This document shows, piece by piece, positions 20,601 to 23,518 of a stretch of DNA of 23,518 nucleotides. Source of the stretch: Plakobranchus ocellatus (lineage: Eukaryota > Mollusca > Gastropoda > Plakobranchidae). The position numbers were made by a program, and so were the translations under genes. The notes below the pieces were generated by a model. The model was not told where the DNA came from. It worked only from the letters and a program-made list of their open reading frames with translations, and made no database searches. The DNA lies in NCBI GenBank assembly GCA_019648995.1, contig BLXT01004769.1:402495-426012 (forward strand), written 5' to 3'. Numbering within the stretch: position 1 is the stretch's first letter; every line of letters begins with the position of its first letter.

Positions 20601-23114
20601 GCAGTTGTTTTATTGAGATAACCTTATACATTAGCTGACTCAAAATACGCCGTAATCTATGATCGATTAAGCAAATAATTTTACGCTTCTTGTCTGATAA
20701 AGCTCTTTGAAACATTAAGATTTTTTATATAATAAGTTTATTGCAACTAAAATAATGTTTTCAAAGGTCAATCCTCCACCTTTCAATCAAAACTTGATCA
20801 CCTCACAATTGCAGTCTCAATGAATGACTTCAGCATTGATAAACTAAGTCTAAACCCAGCCAATTCAGAGGCATTTGATGAGATCAGAGATTACTTTGAT
20901 GAAAAGCATGGCACAGATGATGAACAAAACAAAAGTAATGAAGAAAGCACATAAATCCAAACACAATGATTGCCAGTGTATTCCTTTTTCTTCCATTCTG
21001 CCTCTTCTTGTCTCTCTCCATCACTGATCAAGATTTTGTTTACCTCTGTTGTTTGAAAGCTAGATCTAGTTCAAAACTAGGTTTTTGACAACATACTAGA
21101 TCTACTGTTTAAATTTATAAGTCTAATCTAGATCTAGAGTTCAAAGTTACTGTGGTATATTAATTTTAGAACTGGACATGACTGTGGTTGAGTTGTAACA
21201 CTCAGTGATGAGCAATGACATATGATGGGCCCAAAATGTTAAATTGTTAATTAAATGTTCATTTTCACCAAAGAATATTTCTTAAGGTTTTCATTTGGGT
21301 TAGAATAAACAATGGTGGGGTATATATGTGACGTGTGTCTATAAAACCCAATTTGACCATCTATTCTATCAGCTGAAAACCACATAAAACTTAAGAAGCC
21401 ATATTCTCAAAACTATGTTTTCTCAACCAGGTGACTTTGAAACTCCATATTTTTTTAATTGAAAGAGAGCCTTCAAATATAGAGCAAAATGCTCAGGAAT
21501 ATTTGGAGAATCCAAAACTGTTTCTATCTCAATTTTTTTTATCCAGACCCATGTGAAGGGTTGTTCTTTGCAGCCACACATATGTTCACTTTTATTTTGA
21601 AAACTAAACAAAAATCCTTCAAGGCTACAAGCAAAGATGCAAAAAAAAAAAAAAGAAAAAAAAAAGGTCCCTACCCACTTATTACTTGTTATCTTACCGA
21701 ATGAATCATAGGGATCTATGTCTGACTTGGGTATGTTCCAGCAACGGATGGTGGTATCCATGCCTCCACTGTAGCACTGCTCCCCTGATGGACTCATGGC
21801 GAGACTCAACACAGGACCCACATGGGCTCGAAATGTGTACACAGGCTCTACATCTAATGATGCAGCTCTGTGTTTAAAAAAAAAAATGATATCAATTAGA
21901 GAGAAAAAATGTTTTTATTTTTTTAATGGTCTTAAGTCTCTTTTTTTTCCTACAGACAAAGTTAATAAACTTAGATGGTTCTGCCAGACAATAAGATTAC
22001 ACAATTATCTGCATGAAATAAAATATTCATATGACACACCTTGCAGACAGTACATAATGCAAACATAGTCGGGTAAATTATGCAGGAAAAAAAATTGTAA
22101 ACATTACAACTAACCGAGGGAGAAAAATCTTAGCCACGCAGCAACACAAGATGAAATTCATTATCAGCTTTATGAGACATTACAATTATGATGGAATTTA
22201 CTGGATGATAAATAAAGTGAGCCAGAAAAAAAATATCAAATGAACAAAAATCTTATATTTTTACATAACTCAGAATAACCAAAGAAACCCCAATACATCG
22301 TATCATTTCCTAAAGAAATTGCATGTTACTGAAAAAATAAAATGGCGAACCATGAAAAAAAAAACCAAAAAACCCAAGAATAACCTGGAAAAAAAAATTA
22401 AATCCTCCAGACAATGCTTACTTTTTAGCTGGTACAGTTTTTTGCAAATTCCACAACTTTAGCGTGTGGTCCTCAGAAGCCGTTAATAAAACAGGCTCCA
22501 CTGGATGGAACGCAAGGGCTCGAACACCATCAAAATGACTGAAGGGAGGAAAAAATAAGATTGTAGCATGAATAATCCAAATGTGATATTTTTTTAATAC
22601 CTTTGTAGTATTTATCTCTTTGATACTCTAGTTTCTCAAAATAGCTCCAACAAGATTTTATTAATGTTGCTCACTAATAAATAATCAATTCATTTATTGA
22701 AGAAAAATTAAGCTTACATGTGAAGCATACTATGCCTTTACTTTAAGTCAGAACATCAAAAAAATCTGTTTACTGCTCAAATGGATCATTATACATGTAA
22801 AAAACTATTCTAACCTATAGGGAAGGCAATTTCAGCTGGTTAACTAACCATGATCTTTCCAAACTTTAAATTCTTCGCTGTTAAAAGAAAAAAAATTGTA
22901 CACACTTTTAATGTTTTTCTATTACAACATGCAGCACAGGTTTTGCCTTAAATTAGAACACACACACACACCAAAAAAATACTTTTTAAAAAATATCCCT
23001 TTCAGATTGTAAAAATGTTTTCTACCCAAAAAGTTATAGAGAAACATAGTACCTTCTTAAAGTGTATTTGGCACTCCAGGTTTTTCTGTACCCTTCTTTG
23101 GGTGCTGAGATCTG
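14462..23114 (-). CDS. STRN: Striatin-family WD40 protein (STRIPAK / PP2A B''' subunit), 3' half, 8 exons; span includes introns
   Basis: Eight minus-strand exons (23111 or 23114-23053, 22538-22422, 21867-21698, 19736-19569, 17991-17851, 17633-17526, 15535-15449, 14631-14462) join in frame into about 339 residues plus stop. Hallmark striatin stretches are visible: SHFDGVRALAFHP, ASEDHTLKLWNLQKTVPAKK, VYTFRAHVGPVLSLAM, QINRVISHPTLPISITAHED, IHSMVAHLDSVTSLAIDPNG and the terminal SAGADALAKVFV. Striatins are scaffold subunits that tie PP2A to GCKIII kinases, MOB4 and STRIP proteins in the cytoplasmic STRIPAK complex; the WD40 propeller is the C-terminal partner-binding platform (family knowledge). 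Known striatins are about 700-800 residues, so only the propeller half is here and the N-terminal exons lie beyond 23518. All seven introns have matching phases, and no frameshift or internal stop was found, so the locus looks functional. I cannot decide between the vertebrate paralogues STRN, STRN3 and STRN4; invertebrates usually have one gene (Cka in flies). Confidence 0.95.
14632..15448 (-). other. Striatin intron G-H
   Basis: 817-bp intron, GTAAGT...TTTGCAG. AT-rich; I see no repeat or gene in it. Confidence 0.9.
15449..15535 (-). CDS. STRN: Striatin exon G: sixth WD40 blade
   Basis: 87 bp. The acceptor is TTTTTTCCTTTTCAG and the donor is GGCA|GTAAGT. It completes G|GC (Gly) and encodes KIIHSMVAHLDSVTSL, then AIDPNGLYLLSG, and A of a Ser codon. 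It is near-identical to the matching block of vertebrate striatins. Both splice sites are strong. Confidence 0.97.
15601..15785. repeat. 60-bp tandem repeat in striatin intron, two full and two truncated copies
   Basis: Copies start at 15601, 15661, 15721 and about 15757. The first two are exactly 60 bp and differ at about ten positions; shared parts include ACTTCTATGC, GGATTG.AATCCA and TAAATTTTATTTTCT. The third copy is shortened to 36 bp and the fourth keeps only the CACAAACTTC start. Confidence 0.85.
16090..16160. repeat. Dispersed repeat, copy 1 (about 65 bp, unknown class)
   Basis: Shares GCCA.GAACAATCAG.ACCCTACT.CTGGTTCC and then GCTAAG/ACTAAG...ACTTTACTTTT with 18233-18297, with small gaps. 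Both copies are in striatin introns in the same orientation. No tRNA-like promoter boxes or terminal repeats were recognised. Confidence 0.6.
17526..17633 (-). CDS. STRN: Striatin exon F: fifth WD40 blade
   Basis: 108 bp. The acceptor is TATCTTTCCTCAG and the donor is ACAG|GTGAAA. It reads (D)SGGSNQINRVISHPTLPISI followed by TAHEDRHIRFFDNNT and the first base of a Gly codon. This is one of the most conserved blocks of striatins; the HEDRHIRFFDN strand is the WD signature with Phe-Phe in place of Leu-Trp, as in known members. Only 217 bp of intron separate it from exon E. Confidence 0.97.
17851..17991 (-). CDS. STRN: Striatin exon E: fourth WD40 blade
   Basis: 141 bp. The acceptor is CTTCTGATTTCAG; it completes G|AA (Glu) and encodes EGVPTSVDFVRCDPNQMVAS, YTSSNTYIFDIETGAQVLML and ETKINS, ending with G of an Asp codon. 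The GVPTSVDF and DPxxMVAS segments match striatins. The donor TCAG|GTCTGC departs from the usual GTAAGT/GTGAGT consensus, but it is the only GT here giving the phase the next exon needs. The residues near the exon end (INSDSGGSN) lie in a loop that is poorly conserved in the family. Confidence 0.93.
18233..18297. repeat. Dispersed repeat, copy 2 (about 65 bp, unknown class)
   Basis: Second copy of the repeat at 16090-16160. It sits between two imperfect 19-bp direct repeats (GAGTCCAGtATGTTATTGA at 18191-18209 and GAGTCCAGaATGTTATTGA at 18298-18316), spaced 107 bp apart, which could be a target-site duplication or a local tandem duplication. Confidence 0.6.
18561..18597. repeat. G-run and (GA)n microsatellite
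   Basis: Ten G, one C, five G, then an AG/GA-rich dinucleotide tract. A further short GA tract lies at about 18440-18453. Confidence 0.9.
19569..19736 (-). CDS. STRN: Striatin exon D: third WD40 blade
   Basis: 168 bp. The acceptor is TTTCCTAACAG and the donor is GTCAG|GTGCAT. It completes G|AC (Asp) and reads DPNVLSATLEAHTDAVWGL, then SIHSSKNQLLSCSGDGTIRL, then WSPGNKSPLLNTFTVES, ending with one base of a Glu codon. The HTDAVWGL and LLSCSGDGTIRLW segments are those of a canonical WD blade in striatins. It was placed by protein similarity, because its open frame is too short and too intron-bounded to stand out as an ORF. Confidence 0.95.
19737..21697 (-). other. Striatin intron C-D
   Basis: 1961-bp intron, GTAAGA...AACAG. 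It holds a plus-strand acidic small ORF (20820-20954, listed separately) and a cluster of four TAGATCTA words at 20486, 21061, 21097 and 21129. A 13-base A-run lies near the donor side (about 21640-21653). Otherwise no recognised gene. Confidence 0.9.
20820..20954 (+). other. Small acidic coding-like ORF inside a striatin intron, opposite strand; unrecognised
   Basis: From ATG 20820 the plus strand encodes 44 residues: MNDFSIDKLSLNPANSEAFD, then EIRDYFDEKHGTDDEQNKSN, then EEST and TAA. The same frame is open upstream back to about 20751 with no Met. The composition (about a third Asp/Glu/Lys, few of the Phe/Leu/Ile runs of translated AT-rich noise) looks like real protein, unlike other short ORFs here. 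A good acceptor-like sequence (CCTCCACC...AATTGCAG) ends at 20814, so this could be a terminal exon of a plus-strand gene, a fragment of a retrocopy, or chance. I recognise no family. The nearest plus-strand AATAAA is at about 21304. Confidence 0.3.
21698..21867 (-). CDS. STRN: Striatin exon C: second WD40 blade
   Basis: 170 bp. The acceptor is TTTTTAAACACAG and the donor is TTCG|GTAAG. It completes a Lys codon (AA|A), then reads AASLDVEPVYTFRAHVGPV, LSLAMSPSGEQCYSGGMDTT and IRCWNIPKSDIDPYDSF, ending with the first base of an Asp codon. The VEPVYTFRAH and GEQCYSGG stretches are diagnostic for striatins. An ORF starting at the internal Met at 21842 and reading on past the donor into the intron is an artefact of ignoring the splice site. 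Confidence 0.97.
21868..22421 (-). other. Striatin intron B-C
   Basis: 554-bp intron, GTAAGC...CACAG. AT-rich with several A-runs; no recognised element or gene. Confidence 0.9.
22422..22538 (-). CDS. STRN: Striatin exon B: first WD40 blade
   Basis: 117 bp. The acceptor is CCTCCCTTCAG and the donor is AAAAA|GTAAGC. The exon begins with T, completing AG|T (Ser), then encodes HFDGVRALAFHPVEPVLLTA and SEDHTLKLWNLQKTVPAK plus AA of a Lys codon. SEDHTLKLWNL is a classic WD-repeat strand with the Asp-His and Leu-Trp positions kept. Phase matches both neighbours. Very close to vertebrate striatins along its whole length, so there is little doubt about identity. Confidence 0.97.
22539..23052 (-). 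other. Striatin intron A-B
   Basis: 514-bp intron, GTACTA...CTTCAG. AT-rich, with a short (CA)n tract near 22962-22973. Nothing else recognised. Confidence 0.85.
23053..23114 (-). CDS. STRN: Striatin exon A (first visible): linker entering the WD40 propeller
   Basis: The minus strand reads (Q)ISAPKEGYRKTWSAKYTLR and then AG, the first two bases of a Ser codon completed in the next exon. The motif RKTWSAKYTLRS just before HFDG is typical of striatins. The donor is AG|GTACTA, with the intron starting at 23052. The acceptor is ambiguous: AAAG|CAG| gives a start at 23114 (adding Gln) or 23111, a tandem NAGNAG site. With the 23111 choice the exon is 59 bp and starts in phase 0. The exon before it is outside the window, so that phase cannot be tested. 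Confidence 0.85.
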
Positions 23115-23462
23115 CTTTAAAAATGAAAGAAAATAAATATTCATATTTTAAGTCACTTGTAGGTCGTTTTTTTTTTCTTTTTCAATTACACATAAATTAG
23201 TAAAAAGTTAAGATGGGAATGGGTTTAACTATTCATTGCCTAAATTACAAGCCCTGACACAACTGCTTTTTTCTCTCGCCTTTTTTCAGATTTAACACCA
23301 AATGAAAAAAACAAAAGTGATTCTTCGAAAGTTGCCTAACTATTTAAACATTGTGGTAGAGCAATATAGCTTACATCTCTAAAAATTCATCTTATGTCTT
23401 GCCTTTGGAAATGTTCACTGATATACACAATGAAACGAAAAAGACTAAGTAAAGGAGAAGAT

Positions 23463-23518
23463 ATACGAGGGATGTCCGAAAAGAAACAGGAAAAGGGGCA
23501 CAACTCAAAGAGTTTTGA
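23463..23518 (+). mobile_element. Possible terminal inverted repeat of a mariner-type transposon, cut by window end
   Basis: The sequence TACGAGGGATGTCCGAAAAG follows TA at the window edge. Many animal mariner elements begin with TACGAGGG.TGT.C.AAAAG-like ends next to a TA target site (recalled family pattern, not computed). Only about 55 bases of the putative element are visible, and no transposase sequence or second end is present, so this is tentative. Confidence 0.35.

Noticed and set aside
21423-21842. 139-residue minus-strand ORF read as a single gene
   Set aside because: Only 21842-21698 is exon; beyond the GTAAGA donor it reads intron sequence.
1-23518. Bacterial features: operons, ribosome binding sites, CRISPR, phage genes
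   Set aside because: Spliced animal gene, AT-rich introns, SINE and LINE remnants show eukaryotic nuclear DNA; no regularly spaced repeat-spacer pattern was seen.

Overview
The window looks like nuclear DNA of an invertebrate animal, most likely a mollusc and probably a heterobranch gastropod. It is AT-rich, with a compact 8-exon stretch of one conserved gene, short-to-medium introns, many microsatellites, a tRNA-type SINE, a dead non-LTR retrotransposon, TTAA-flanked transposon ends and one run of Ns. The taxon is inferred from texture (frequent TAGATCTA and AGGCCTA words) and from striatin residues that match animals; it is not proven. No bacterial operon, CRISPR array, rRNA or intact tRNA gene was seen.

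The one confidently recognised gene is on the minus strand between about 23.1 kb and 14.46 kb: the 3' half of a striatin-family gene (STRN/STRN3/Cka type), the scaffold and regulatory B subunit of PP2A in STRIPAK complexes. Eight exons can be placed to the base. Together they encode about 339 residues, the whole C-terminal WD40 propeller down to the conserved end ALAKVFV-stop. Every intron phase agrees across each junction, so this part appears intact. The N-terminal exons (caveolin-binding, coiled-coil and calmodulin-binding parts in known striatins) lie beyond position 23518.

Region by region: 1-3360 is AT-rich sequence with no recognised gene, except a short coding-like but broken stretch at 2915-3098. 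3380-4046 is a compound microsatellite array in which a roughly 199-bp unit is repeated. 4251-4430 is a 37-52 bp tandem repeat that runs directly into the decayed C-terminal part of a non-LTR retrotransposon (4435-5065). 5.1-10.1 kb is AT-rich and without recognisable genes. 10127-10480 holds two tRNA-like SINE heads facing each other. 10732-11596 is a TTAA-bounded element with inverted ends and an assembly gap inside. 11.6-14.4 kb holds the downstream flank or 3' UTR of striatin. From 14.46 kb to the end is striatin, with introns carrying a 60-bp tandem repeat, a dispersed about 65-bp repeat and a short acidic ORF on the opposite strand. The last 55 bases resemble one end of a mariner-type transposon.

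I did not find a convincing new multi-gene system. The items most worth checking are the composite SINE, the TTAA element around the gap, the nested acidic ORF, and the tandem (NAGNAG) splice acceptor of the first visible striatin exon.
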